Source of the DNA: Candidatus Cloacimonadota bacterium
Lineage (GTDB): Bacteria > Cloacimonadota > Cloacimonadia > Cloacimonadales > Cloacimonadaceae
Assembly (NCBI GenBank): GCA_029781115.1
Contig: JAKOXG010000018.1
Span: forward strand, 1 to 64,000
Length of the DNA stretch: 64,000 nt
Direction: 5' to 3'
The first letter of the stretch is position 1. Every line of letters begins with the position of its first letter. Position numbers and translations under genes: made by a program. The notes under the pieces were generated by a model. The model saw nothing but the letters and a program-made list of their open reading frames with translations, was not told where the DNA came from and did no database searches. Positions 42,973 to 51,322 of this stretch are shown here, one piece after another.

Positions 42973-43634
42973 AACGTCCCCTCGTCGCTGCCAGCGTCCT
43001 TTCCGCAGATTTCGCCCGCCTGGGTGAAGAGCTTTCCCGTCTGGAACAATCCGGCGCAGACCTCATCCATCTGGATCTGATGGATGGTCATTATGTGCCC
43101 AACCTCAGCTTTGGCATGCCGATCATCAAGTCCATTCGGGCGCACACCCGGCTACCCTTGGATGCCCATCTGATGGTGAGCAATCCCAGCTTTTACATCG
43201 AGCCTTTAGTCGAGCTGGGCGTCTCTTGGGTCACCTTCCATCCCGGCACCGAGCCACATAGCCACAGATTGCTCCATAGAATCCGGGAATTGGGCATGAA
43301 AGCCGGCGTAGCGCTCAACCCCTCCGATGATATTGACCTGCTCAAGTGGCTGCTTCCCGAGCTGGATTATGTGCTCTTGATGAGCGTCAATCCCGGCTTT
43401 TCCGGCCAAAGCTTCATCACCGGCATCATAGATAAAGCCACCCAACTCAAGCAGATGATCCGAACAAGCGGCTATGATATTGACATCCAGGTGGATGGCG
43501 GCGTCACAGGTGAAAATGCACAGCAGCTGATCGACGCCGGCGTCACCATCCTGGTAAGCGCATCCTACATTTTCAACCACTCAGACTATGCCCAGGCAAT
43601 CCGAAACCTAAGGGGAAACACGCATGTTCAATAG
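42969..43634 (+). CDS. rpe: Ribulose-phosphate 3-epimerase
   Basis: 221 residues, a TIM barrel of the pentose phosphate pathway. Seen are L-D-L-M-D-G-H-Y-V-P-N-L-S-F-G, D-A-H-L-M-V-S-N-P, V-N-P-G-F-S-G-Q-S and Q-V-D-G-G-V-T, the metal- and phosphate-binding motifs. It overlaps ffh by 11 bases. Confidence 0.95.
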   Translation: MKRPLVAASVLSADFARLGEELSRLEQSGADLIHLDLMDGHYVPNLSFGMPIIKSIRAHTRLPLDAHLMVSNPSFYIEPLVELGVSWVTFHPGTEPHSHRLLHRIRELGMKAGVALNPSDDIDLLKWLLPELDYVLLMSVNPGFSGQSFITGIIDKATQLKQMIRTSGYDIDIQVDGGVTGENAQQLIDAGVTILVSASYIFNHSDYAQAIRNLRGNTHVQ

Positions 43635-44952
43635 CTTAAGCGAAAAACTGGATAAAGTATTCCGCAACCTCAAAGGCAAGGGCTATCTCACCGAGCAAAA
43701 CATCAAGGATGGCATGCGCGAGATCAGAATGGCGCTGCTGGAAGCGGATGTAAACTTCAAAATCGTGAAAAACTTCGTGGCGGAAGTGCAGACCCGCGCC
43801 TTGGGAACCGAGGTGATGAAATCGCTCACGCCCGGACAGCAGATCGTGAAGATCGTCTATGAGCAGCTCGCCGCCCTCATGGACACCGAAGGCTTTGAAT
43901 TTAAAGTATATAACAACCGTCTCACCAAGGTCATGATGGTGGGTTTGCAAGGCTCCGGTAAAACTACCGCCTGTGCCAAACTGGCTCTTCTCTACAGCAA
44001 AAACAACATCAAACCCATGATGGTGGCTTGTGACGTCCATCGCCCCGCCGCCATCGAACAGCTCAAAGTCTTGGGCAAACAGGTGGACATCCCCGTGGTC
44101 AGCGTGGATGGCAGCAAAGACGTGATCCAGATCGCCGATGCCGCACTGCGCCAAGCTCAGAAAGATTTTACCAACCTCCTCATCTTCGATACCGCCGGAC
44201 GCCTCCACATCGATGCCGAAATGATGGAAGAGGTCTCACGCCTCAAAGACTTTGTCAAACCAGACTACATTTTCTTTGTAGCCGATGCGATGACCGGTCA
44301 GGAAGCGGTGAACGTAGCCAAGGAATTTCACGACAAACTGGCTTTTGATGCCGTGATCCTTACCAAGATGGACTCCGATGCACGTGGCGGTGCCGCCCTC
44401 TCCATCAAAGCCGTCACCGAACGCCCCGTAGCCTTCGTCGGCACCGGTGAAAAGACTAAAGACATCGAAGTCTTCCACGCCGAACGTATGGCTTCACGCA
44501 TCTTGGGCATGGGCGACGTGCTCACCCTCATCGAAAAAGCCGAAGAAACCTTGAACCTCGAAGAGGAAGAAAAGCTGGCACGCAAGATGCTCAAAAGCCA
44601 GTTCACGCTCAACGACTATCTCAAGCAAATGCAGAGCATCAAGAAAATGGGCTCTCTCGAATCCATCATCCGCATGATCCCCGGCTTGGGAAGCCGAATC
44701 CCCAAGGACGCAGTCATCGATGACGACGCACTCAAACACGTGGAAGCCATCATCCAATCCATGACCGAAGAGGAGCGTGAAAAACCTCATATCATCAACG
44801 GTAGCAGGCGCTTGCGCATAGCCAAAGGCTGCGGACGCTCCGTGACCGATGTAAACCGCCTCCTGCGTGTATTTAACGACACACTCAAAATGATGAAGCG
44901 CTTCAACAACCCTAAAGGCAGAAAAGAGCTGGAAAGGATGATGGGAGGCTAA
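43624..44952 (+). CDS. ffh: Signal recognition particle protein Ffh
   Basis: 442 residues. SRP54 GTPase that delivers ribosomes making membrane proteins. N domain, then G domain with G-L-Q-G-S-G-K-T-T (near 108-116), D-T-A-G-R and T-K-M-D, then a Met-rich M domain (M-L-K-S-Q-F, M-K-R-F). The end is R-K-E-L-E-R-M-M-G-G. It closes the long plus-strand housekeeping run and is followed by a strong terminator. The 4.5S RNA was not found in the window. Confidence 0.96.
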   Translation: MFNSLSEKLDKVFRNLKGKGYLTEQNIKDGMREIRMALLEADVNFKIVKNFVAEVQTRALGTEVMKSLTPGQQIVKIVYEQLAALMDTEGFEFKVYNNRLTKVMMVGLQGSGKTTACAKLALLYSKNNIKPMMVACDVHRPAAIEQLKVLGKQVDIPVVSVDGSKDVIQIADAALRQAQKDFTNLLIFDTAGRLHIDAEMMEEVSRLKDFVKPDYIFFVADAMTGQEAVNVAKEFHDKLAFDAVILTKMDSDARGGAALSIKAVTERPVAFVGTGEKTKDIEVFHAERMASRILGMGDVLTLIEKAEETLNLEEEEKLARKMLKSQFTLNDYLKQMQSIKKMGSLESIIRMIPGLGSRIPKDAVIDDDALKHVEAIIQSMTEEEREKPHIINGSRRLRIAKGCGRSVTDVNRLLRVFNDTLKMMKRFNNPKGRKELERMMGG

Positions 44953-44980
44953 CTCTTTAACCTGAAATCATTGTAAATAT

Positions 44981-45018
44981 GCCCGAGGGATAAGAGCAAA
45001 CATCCTTCGGGCTTTTTT
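44981..45018 (+). terminator. Strong rho-independent terminator after ffh
   Basis: GCCCGAGGGAT and ATCCTTCGGGC pair over 11 bases (one G-T) around a 10-base loop, followed by six T. It is 28 bases after the ffh stop. Confidence 0.9.
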
Positions 45019-45082
45019 GTATTCGGACAGCACGGTATTCGCCGGCGCATTTATTGGTCGCTACGGCGAGCGACCATACTGC

Positions 45083-45100
45083 GGCGGTTCGGCGACCGCC
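45083..45100 (+). repeat. Short palindromic (REP-like) repeat, copy 2
   Basis: GGCGGTTCGGCGACCGCC. A 20-base palindrome GGTCGCTACGGCGAGCGACC lies eight bases before it (45056-45075), with a related stem and a CGGCG loop. Together they form a paired hairpin unit typical of REP/BIME-like arrays. Confidence 0.6.
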
Positions 45101-45381
45101 TGTACATGCGCGACCCTACTCCTTCCTTGCTTAGCCTCCCGGTAATCCCCCGGAGCCTCTCGGGAAAAACCCGAGTATCTCCACGGCATCTCCGGGCGGG
45201 TGAGTAAGAGCCGAGCGAGTGAAGAGAAATTGATAATGTGGGATTAACATGCTTCCCATTGGGTTCTCACGCTACTTTGACATTGCTTTTATCAAGCTAA
45301 GCATAAACAATCTTAAGTTAATCCTTGACAAAATATGAGGATACTTAAACATGACCTTAGTATAATCAATATGGAGGTTAA

Positions 45382-45735
45382 ATGAACAACTGTCCCATCT
45401 GCAAGAGCCAACTTCAGGTGCATGAGTATCACTGCCCTCAGTGCAAGATCAGCTTCAAGGGCAATTTTGAAAGCACCTGGCCTGCTGCCCTCAGCGAGGA
45501 GCAGCTTGAGTTTGTGCGCACATTTATCATCGTTCAGGGCAATATCCGCGAGATGGAAAAAGCCCTGGGCATCTCATATCCAACGGTTAAAAATCGTTTA
45601 TCAGAAATAATCGGCAAGATAGCTGATTCGGCAACCGTGCCCGGAGATTACATCGATGTGATGCATGATCTGGAGCAGGGTTTCATCAATGTCGACGAGG
45701 CTATCGCCGAAATAAAAACAAGGAGAAACAAATGA
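45382..45735 (+). CDS. DUF2089 family zinc-ribbon/HTH protein
   Basis: 117 residues. N-terminal zinc ribbon with C4, C7, C19, C22 (C-P-I-C, C-P-Q-C), then an HTH (M-E-K-A-L-G-I-S-Y-P-T-V-K-N-R-L). The DUF2089 family is annotated as a transcriptional regulator, often of envelope genes. The last ~35 residues are acidic and helical, with D-V-M-H-D-L-E-Q-G-F-I-N-V-D-E-A, a SHOCT-like short motif. GGAGG precedes ATG 45382. It overlaps the next gene by 4 bases (ATGA), so the two work together: likely regulator and envelope stress protein. Confidence 0.75.
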   Translation: MNNCPICKSQLQVHEYHCPQCKISFKGNFESTWPAALSEEQLEFVRTFIIVQGNIREMEKALGISYPTVKNRLSEIIGKIADSATVPGDYIDVMHDLEQGFINVDEAIAEIKTRRNK

Positions 45736-47132
45736 AAACCATACCGATGAGATTTGAATACGACTACCCCAATCTTGAGAAGATCAGCATTGACAACGAG
45801 ATGGCGCCGCTTAGCATCGCCAATTCTGATGATGGCAAGATCATCATTGAGGCAGAGATTGCACTGCCGGATCGCTACAGCGACCTCAATCTTGAAAGCT
45901 ATTTCAGGGTAACCCTCGAAGAATTGAAGCTTAAGGTAGAATTTGACTGCCTGGCAGAGGTCACCGATGGTTCCCTGCATCTAAACCAGTCGCAGATCCA
46001 CATGCGCGTCCCCAAGGGCGTGGAGCTGAAGGTGGAAGCGGAAAACCTGCCGCTGCAGCTCTCCGGTCTTGAAAACAAGATCTCCGCAGACAATGAGAAT
46101 GCGGCTATCTTCGTCCATGCCTGCGAAGGGAAGCTCAATCTGGAAAACGAAAATGGCCCCATCAGGATCTCCCAATGCGCAGGAAACATCAGCATCAAAC
46201 AGGAAAACGGCCCCATCATGGCAGAGGAGATCAGCGGGCATTTCCTGAAAGTGTCCTCAGAAAACGGTGCCGTGAAGATCCGCCTGGCTCAGTTTAACGA
46301 CCTCAGCATCGAGAACGAAAACGGCATGATCTACTACGAAAGCCTGCCCATCGAGCAGGGCGGGTTTGATCTTAGCAATGAAAACGGCAAGATAGTTCTG
46401 GTGCTCCCGGAAGAGATGGAATATGCCATCGAAGCCAAGAGCGAGCTGGGACGTATCAGAAGCAGCCTAAAGGCTGATCAGCAGCGCATTGACGGCAAAT
46501 ATCTCTTCACCAATGGCGAACCCAAGGTGAAGATCAACGTCAAGACCGAAAACGGCAGCATCAGGCTGAGCAGCGATCCTTCCATCAACTTGGGTGCTTT
46601 CAAGAGCAAGCTGGACGACCTGCGTGAGACCATCAAAGAGGCCACCAGTTTGGAAGACAATGAGAAGGTGCAACAGATTCTGCAGAAGACAGTTGAGAGC
46701 CTGAATGCCATCAAGGATAAGGTCACCGAAGCCAAGATCAATGAAGCCATCCAAAAGAACATCGCTTCACTGAGAGAAACTCTTGCCGAGGTGAATTGGA
46801 TCGAGACCAAGGACAAAGTCCTGAGCACGATCGAGAAAATCAACACCGACATCAACAACAACCTGCGCAAGTTCTTTGAGAAAGTCAGGCAGACTGATCC
46901 AGACAAGGAGTCCGGCTTCAACTTTGGCAGACGCTTTGATGACTTTGGCGACACCTTGCAAAACATCTGGAGCAAAAGGCCTTCCTGGGGCAGATCCGGC
47001 AGAGATATGGATGACGAGCTTCCCAGGGATGTCAGCGAGCAAAGCCGCAGGAAGATTCTTCAGATGCTGGAGAACGGCAAAATCACTGCTGATGAGGCTG
47101 AGCGTCTCTTGCGTGCCATCGGAAAAGAATAG
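45732..47132 (+). CDS. DUF4097-like beta-strand-repeat protein with coiled coil and SHOCT-like end
   Basis: 466 residues. Residues 1-285 form a right-handed repeated beta-solenoid with many E-N-(E/G)-N-G-x-I rungs (as in E-N-E-N-G-P-I, Q-E-N-G-P-I, E-N-E-N-G-M-I). About 290-385 is a helical, charged coiled-coil segment. The end (R-R-K-I-L-Q-M-L-E-N-G-K-I-T-A-D-E-A-E-R-L-L) is the short SHOCT/YvlB-type motif. There is no signal peptide, so it may be cytoplasmic. DUF4097 proteins co-occur with envelope-stress genes (YvlB, LiaG). Role unknown. Confidence 0.65.
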   Translation: MKTIPMRFEYDYPNLEKISIDNEMAPLSIANSDDGKIIIEAEIALPDRYSDLNLESYFRVTLEELKLKVEFDCLAEVTDGSLHLNQSQIHMRVPKGVELKVEAENLPLQLSGLENKISADNENAAIFVHACEGKLNLENENGPIRISQCAGNISIKQENGPIMAEEISGHFLKVSSENGAVKIRLAQFNDLSIENENGMIYYESLPIEQGGFDLSNENGKIVLVLPEEMEYAIEAKSELGRIRSSLKADQQRIDGKYLFTNGEPKVKINVKTENGSIRLSSDPSINLGAFKSKLDDLRETIKEATSLEDNEKVQQILQKTVESLNAIKDKVTEAKINEAIQKNIASLRETLAEVNWIETKDKVLSTIEKINTDINNNLRKFFEKVRQTDPDKESGFNFGRRFDDFGDTLQNIWSKRPSWGRSGRDMDDELPRDVSEQSRRKILQMLENGKITADEAERLLRAIGKE

Positions 47133-47162
47133 ACTTGACAGAAAGGGGCGGTTCATAATAAT

Positions 47163-47176
47163 TGAACATATGTTCA
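47163..47176. promoter_or_regulatory. Perfect 14-base palindrome ahead of the DUF134 operon
   Basis: TGAACATATGTTCA is a perfect inverted repeat 40 bases before the DUF134 start, with TTGACA at 47136-47141 and TAATAA-like bases after it. A dimeric regulator site is the simplest reading; DUF134 or another factor may bind it. Confidence 0.5.
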
Positions 47177-47216
47177 CTTGGAACATGGCTAATTTAACCA
47201 AAATAAGGAGATTAAC

Positions 47217-47663
47217 ATGGCGAGACCAAAAGCGAAACGCATACTGCGAGACCTGCCCAACGTAAAGGGGTTCAGGCCCTTATGGATGCGCACCAACTAC
47301 CGCTCGGCCGTCGTCATGCCCTTGGAAGAATATGAGGCCATCCGCTTGGTGGACTATGAAGGAATGACCCACGAAGAAGCGTCACAGAGCATGGGCGTTT
47401 CCCGTCCCACACTCACCCGCATCTACGAACAAGCCCGCAGCAACCTCGCAACCGCGCTGGTGGAAGGGCGCACCTTTCTGATCGAAGGTGGCGAGGTGAA
47501 AATCGCTGAACCTCACTACTATTGCGAGGCTTGCCAGCACAAGTTCACCGCCACCTCCGAAGCCTCAGATTCTGACTGTTGCCCCAGTTGCAAATCGCAG
47601 CGTGTGGTTTCGCTTAACAAATGCTTCGTCGAAGGATGTCGCAGATGCTCACGCTGCCGCTAA
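47217..47663 (+). CDS. DUF134 family HTH and cysteine-rich regulator-like protein
   Basis: 148 residues. The N-terminal sigma-70-region-4-like HTH has E-E-Y-E-A-I-R-L-V-D-Y and T-H-E-E-A-S-Q-S-M-G-V-S-R-P-T-L-T-R (about 38-68). The C-terminal half has C-E-A-C, C-C-P-S-C and a terminal C-R-R-C-S-R-C-R that look metal-binding. ATG 47217 follows AAGGAG. DUF134 genes are common next to NifX-like and Mrp genes in anaerobes, so a regulatory role for this operon is likely. Confidence 0.75.
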   Translation: MARPKAKRILRDLPNVKGFRPLWMRTNYRSAVVMPLEEYEAIRLVDYEGMTHEEASQSMGVSRPTLTRIYEQARSNLATALVEGRTFLIEGGEVKIAEPHYYCEACQHKFTATSEASDSDCCPSCKSQRVVSLNKCFVEGCRRCSRCR

Positions 47664-47709
47664 CCAACCAAAACAAACCAATTCTATCATAAATAAGGAA
47701 GTTACACAC

Positions 47710-48042
47710 ATGAAAATCGCAATACCAACCGCTAACAAAGAGCTTTGCTCTCACTTTGGACACTGTGAAGCTTTCGCCATCTTCATCGTGGATGAAGGCG
47801 AGATCGTTTCCCAGGAATTCATTACCCCTCCCGTGCACGAGCCCGGATCACATCCCGCTTTCCTCAGGGATTTGGGATGCAACGTCGTGATCGCAGGAGG
47901 TTTGGGTGGCCGTGCACAAGATTTGCTCCACGGCTATGGCATCAGCACCGTGATCGGCGTGCAGCCAATGCCGCTTGAGAAACTCGTAACCTGTTATATT
48001 GATGGCAGTTTGGAGGCCGGCGACAACCGCTGCGACCACTAA
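47710..48042 (+). CDS. NifX/NafY-like dinitrogenase-cofactor-binding domain protein
   Basis: 110 residues. The family (NifX, NifY, MTH1175) binds or carries Fe-Mo or other metal-sulfur clusters. Seen are M-K-I-A-I-P at the start, F-G-H-C-E-A-F, V-V-I-A-G-G-L-G-G-R-A and C-D-H at the end. No nif genes are in the window, so a role in nitrogenase is unlikely. ORP of Desulfovibrio is of this fold and carries a Mo-Cu cluster. I start at ATG 47710; the longer frame to 47602 overlaps the DUF134 tail without support. The next ATPase starts directly after its stop. Confidence 0.8.
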   Translation: MKIAIPTANKELCSHFGHCEAFAIFIVDEGEIVSQEFITPPVHEPGSHPAFLRDLGCNVVIAGGLGGRAQDLLHGYGISTVIGVQPMPLEKLVTCYIDGSLEAGDNRCDH

Positions 48043-48894
48043 ATGAGAATTGCTATCGCCAGCGGAAAAGGGGGAACCGGCAAGACCACCTTGGCGGTCA
48101 ACTTGGCACACTATATGGCCGGGAGACACGACACGCTACTGGTTGACCTTGACGTGGAAGAGCCTAATTGCCATATCTTTATCAAAGGCGCTTTAAGACA
48201 AAAAGAGGAAGCTAAACGCATGGTTCCTGCTTGGGATACCCAGGGCTGCTCCATGTGTGGGAAGTGCGTCACCTGGTGTAGGTTCAACTCCCTTATCCGC
48301 TTGGGAAATACCATCTTAGTGCTGCCGGAGCTGTGTCATGCATGCCACCTCTGCAGCGAACTTTGCCCGGATTCAGCGCTTCCCCTGCAGGCTTTCCCTC
48401 TGGGCACCATCAGCTGGATCAAAGACGGTGCGCTGGACTTCCTGGAAGCACGCATGAAGATCGGTGTGGAGCAAGCTTCTCCCCTGATCGGCCAAGCCTT
48501 GGACTATGTGGATAAGCACTTTGCCGGCAAAGAGTTCCAGCTTTTGGACAGTCCCCCGGGAACATCTTGTTCCATGATTGCGGCAACCAAGACGGCAGAC
48601 TTTGCCCTGCTGGTCACCGAGCCCACCCCCTTCGGTTTGCACGACCTCAGCCTGGCTGTGGATACGCTCAGACAGCTCAGGGTTCCCATGGCTGTGGTGA
48701 TCAACCGCAGTGGCGCAAATGACGGCATCATCGAGGATTACTGCGCCAGCGAAAACGTGCCTATCTGGAGCAAGATTCCGCATCTGCGCAAGATTGCAGG
48801 ACTCTACAGCGACGGGAAGCTGCTCTATGAACAGGTGCCCGAGCTAAAGCAAAGCTTGGATCAGATCATAGCAAAACTGGAGGAACGCACGTGA
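48043..48894 (+). CDS. MinD/ParA-like ATPase with inserted ferredoxin, first copy
   Basis: 283 residues. P-loop S-G-K-G-G-T-G-K-T-T at 7-16, with two inserted [4Fe-4S] ferredoxin cysteine sets (C-x2-C-x2-C-x3-C at about 69-79 and 97-110). After that come D-S-P-P-G-T and V-T-E-P-T-P. These Mrp-like ferredoxin ATPases come in pairs and belong to the ORP complex in sulfate reducers. It is followed by the second copy with a 4-base overlap (GTGA). Probably Fe-S cluster carriers or cell-division-linked ATPases. Confidence 0.85.
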   Translation: MRIAIASGKGGTGKTTLAVNLAHYMAGRHDTLLVDLDVEEPNCHIFIKGALRQKEEAKRMVPAWDTQGCSMCGKCVTWCRFNSLIRLGNTILVLPELCHACHLCSELCPDSALPLQAFPLGTISWIKDGALDFLEARMKIGVEQASPLIGQALDYVDKHFAGKEFQLLDSPPGTSCSMIAATKTADFALLVTEPTPFGLHDLSLAVDTLRQLRVPMAVVINRSGANDGIIEDYCASENVPIWSKIPHLRKIAGLYSDGKLLYEQVPELKQSLDQIIAKLEERT

Positions 48895-49766
48895 AAGAAA
48901 TAGTAGTGATTTCCGGCAAAGGCGGCACAGGTAAAACCTCGGTTTGCGCAGCTTTAGCATACGCCAAACCCAGTGACCTGGTGCTTGCTGATTGCGACGT
49001 GGATGCTGCTGACATGCACCTGATCTTCCAGCCCAAAGTGCACAAGGATGAGCCTTTCTTCAGCGGCGTGAAGGCCGTTATTGATCCCGCATTATGCACC
49101 AATTGTGGCAGATGCGCCGAGATCTGCAGATTCGATGCCATCAGGCAAGACAAAGACGTCCGCTTTGTAGAACTCTTGGATTGTGAAGGCTGTGGCTATT
49201 GCGCTTTGATCTGCCCGGTAAAAGCGATTGAGATGCCCCAACAGAAGGTGGGACGCGTCTTTGGCTCGGAATCCCGAACCGGAACGCCCATGGCTCACGC
49301 CCGCCTGGATATCGGTGCAGACAATTCAGGCAAGCTGGTAGCCAAAGTGAAAAGCGACGCCAAATCACTGGCAACGGAGCATTCCCGCGACCTCATCCTG
49401 GTGGATGGATCTCCGGGGATTGGCTGCCCGGTGATCGCCTCCCTGGCAGGGGCTGATTTGGCTCTACTCGTCACCGAACCCAGCATCTCAGGCTTTGAAG
49501 ATCTCAAGCGCGTCTGTGATCTGGCATCCAAATTTGACCTCAAAATGGCCTGCGTGATCAACAAGGCCGACATCAACCCCAAGATAGCGGCTGAGATACG
49601 CAACACCATGAAACAACGCAACATACCCATCCTGATGGAACTGCCCTACAGCAACGACTTCTCAGAGGCCATCAGCTTGGGTCAGACTTTAATCGAATAC
49701 AACCCTTCCCAATGGCAGGCTCCTTTTGAGCAGCTTTGGGACAAATTACTCAAGGAGATACGATGA
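48891..49766 (+). CDS. MinD/ParA-like ATPase with inserted ferredoxin, second copy
   Basis: 291 residues. P-loop S-G-K-G-G-T-G-K-T at 8-16; ferredoxin sets C-T-N-C-G-R-C-A-E-I-C and C-E-G-C-G-Y-C-A-L-I-C near 64-110; then D-G-S-P-G-I-G-C and V-T-E-P-S. It starts with GTG 48891 behind GGAGG. Paralogue of the gene before it. The pair likely acts as a heterodimer. Confidence 0.85.
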   Translation: MKEIVVISGKGGTGKTSVCAALAYAKPSDLVLADCDVDAADMHLIFQPKVHKDEPFFSGVKAVIDPALCTNCGRCAEICRFDAIRQDKDVRFVELLDCEGCGYCALICPVKAIEMPQQKVGRVFGSESRTGTPMAHARLDIGADNSGKLVAKVKSDAKSLATEHSRDLILVDGSPGIGCPVIASLAGADLALLVTEPSISGFEDLKRVCDLASKFDLKMACVINKADINPKIAAEIRNTMKQRNIPILMELPYSNDFSEAISLGQTLIEYNPSQWQAPFEQLWDKLLKEIR

Positions 49767-50476
49767 AAATAGCAGTTACAGCAAAAGGTGGAAGCTGGGA
49801 CAGCCTCGTGGATGCACGTTTTGGCAGAGCAGACTATCTTGTCTTCTTCACCGAAGGCTCAGACGAACTGGAAGTGATAGACAACCGCGATATCCAAGAC
49901 GTTGCGCACGGAGCAGGCCCCAAGACCGCCCAATTACTCCATGATAAGGCACCTGATGTGCTGATCACTGGAAATGGACCCGGAGATAACGCAACCGCAA
50001 TCTTAAAACACTTAAACATCGAGCTTTACTTGGGCGCAGCGGATCTGACCATCCGTGAAGCCTACCAAGCTTACAAAGACAACAAGTTAAAAAAAAAGGA
50101 GTTAGCAATGCCTAAACTTGACGGAACCGGCCCCTTGGGTGATGGACGCCCAGGTAGAGGCTTAGGACCCTGTGGACAGGAAGGACTTCCCGAAGCCGGC
50201 TTCAGAGAAGGCCGCAGAGGTATGGGCAGGGGATTGGGTCCCTGCGGAAGAGGCGAGCAGCATCGCCATGGACACGGCTGCAGAGGACACCATCATCACG
50301 GCCCCGGACATGGACACGGCAGAAGTCACTGCTGTTGCCATCCACACCATCACCACGGCTACCATCATCAAACAACAGACATCTATCCTTACGACAAAGA
50401 GTCACTTCAGGCTCACAAGAAGGAGCTGGAAGCGAAAATTGCCTGGATAGACAACCAACTAAAGGAAGAGAATTGA
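49763..50476 (+). CDS. NifX-like domain fused to a DUF5320-like Gly/His-rich domain
   Basis: 237 residues. 1-105 is a NifX-like domain (M-K-I-A-V-T-A, F-G-R-A, I-T-G-N-G-P-G-D-N-A). About 116-185 is a DUF5320-like domain (M-P-K-L-D-G-T-G-P-L-G-D-G, G-R-G-L-G-P-C-G) followed by a His/Cys/Gly-rich metal-binding stretch (H-H-H-H, C-C-C, P-H-H-H-H). In other genomes these are usually separate genes. The joint contains nine A (50089-50097) with AAGGAG and an ATG at 50108 six bases on, so the second part could also be translated on its own. ATG 49763 has AAGGAG. Next to mrp. Confidence 0.75.
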   Translation: MKIAVTAKGGSWDSLVDARFGRADYLVFFTEGSDELEVIDNRDIQDVAHGAGPKTAQLLHDKAPDVLITGNGPGDNATAILKHLNIELYLGAADLTIREAYQAYKDNKLKKKELAMPKLDGTGPLGDGRPGRGLGPCGQEGLPEAGFREGRRGMGRGLGPCGRGEQHRHGHGCRGHHHHGPGHGHGRSHCCCHPHHHHGYHHQTTDIYPYDKESLQAHKKELEAKIAWIDNQLKEEN

Positions 50477-50483
50477 TAAACTA

Positions 50484-51296
50484 ATGGAACAAAAGAACAA
50501 AGAAGCCCAGATCAAAGCAAACCTGGACAAAATCAAACACCGCATCGTGGTAATGAGCGGGAAAGGCGGTGTGGGTAAAAGCTTCATCGCCGTAAACTTA
50601 GCCTATGGCTTGGCCATGCAGGGCAAGAAGGTGGGAATACTGGACGTGGATATCCACGGCCCCTCGGTTGCAAAGCTCACCAACATCGAAGGCTTACCCG
50701 TTGGCGTGCACGTGGAAAGCGGTAAGCCCATGCCTATCAAGGCGCTATCCAATCTCAGCGTGCTCTCCATCGCCTCCCTGCTTGCCAATGACAGCGACGC
50801 CGTCATCTGGCGTGGCCCCATGAAAATGGCCTTGATCCAGCAGTTCTTCAGCGACTTTTACTGGGAAGAGCTGGATTACTTGGTCGTGGATTGTCCTCCG
50901 GGAACCGGCGATGAAGTATTGAGCATCGTGCAGACCCTGGAGCATACTGACGGCGCCGTGATCGTGACTACGCCTCAGGATTTGGCCATTCTGGATGTGA
51001 AGAAGTCGGTGGATTTTGCCGAGAAGCTCGAGATGCCCATCCTGGGAATTATCGAGAACATGAAATACTTCCGCTGCCCCAAATGCGGGGAAATCACACC
51101 CATCTGGCAAGGTAACCAATTGGAAAAGCTGATCTTTGACCACTCGCTCGACCTGATTGCCGAGCTGGAGATAGACCCCATGATCGCCAAATCAGCAGAT
51201 GAAGGCCAGCCCTACATCTATTTCTACGGCAAGCAACCCTCAGCCCAGGTGCTGATGCAAGCAGTGGAAAAGCTGATCGCCAAATGTGAAGGCTAA
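50484..51296 (+). CDS. mrp: Mrp/NBP35-family Fe-S cluster carrier ATPase
   Basis: 270 residues. P-loop S-G-K-G-G-V-G-K-S near 25-33, D-V-D-I-H-G-P-S, D-C-P-P-G-T-G-D and C-P-K-C in the C-terminal part (F-R-C-P-K-C-G-E), which binds a shared cluster. It delivers Fe-S clusters. It closes the operon and is followed by a terminator. Confidence 0.92.
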   Translation: MEQKNKEAQIKANLDKIKHRIVVMSGKGGVGKSFIAVNLAYGLAMQGKKVGILDVDIHGPSVAKLTNIEGLPVGVHVESGKPMPIKALSNLSVLSIASLLANDSDAVIWRGPMKMALIQQFFSDFYWEELDYLVVDCPPGTGDEVLSIVQTLEHTDGAVIVTTPQDLAILDVKKSVDFAEKLEMPILGIIENMKYFRCPKCGEITPIWQGNQLEKLIFDHSLDLIAELEIDPMIAKSADEGQPYIYFYGKQPSAQVLMQAVEKLIAKCEG

Positions 51297-51322
51297 TTAC
51301 TCAAGAGAGTTGCAGATAAGAT

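Larger units (their letters stand above)
44953..45381. other. Intergenic region (429 bases) with hairpins, no gene
   Basis: It holds the ffh terminator at 44981, a palindrome GGTCGCTACGGCGAGCGACC at 45056-45075, REP-like copy 2 at 45083-45100, and a hairpin CTCGGG / CCCGAG at 45159-45175. A TATAAT at 45361-45366 is ahead of the DUF2089 gene, with TTGACA at 45325-45330 that is too far (30 bases) to pair with it. No coding frame is supported. Confidence 0.7.

Noticed and set aside
45325-45366. TTGACA and TATAAT as one promoter before the DUF2089 gene
   Set aside because: The hexamers are 30 bases apart, too far for a sigma-70 promoter; only the TATAAT is kept as a weak hint.
47710-50476. Nitrogenase cofactor genes
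   Set aside because: NifX-like domains occur in non-nitrogen-fixing anaerobes; no nifHDK, nifE or nifB is present.
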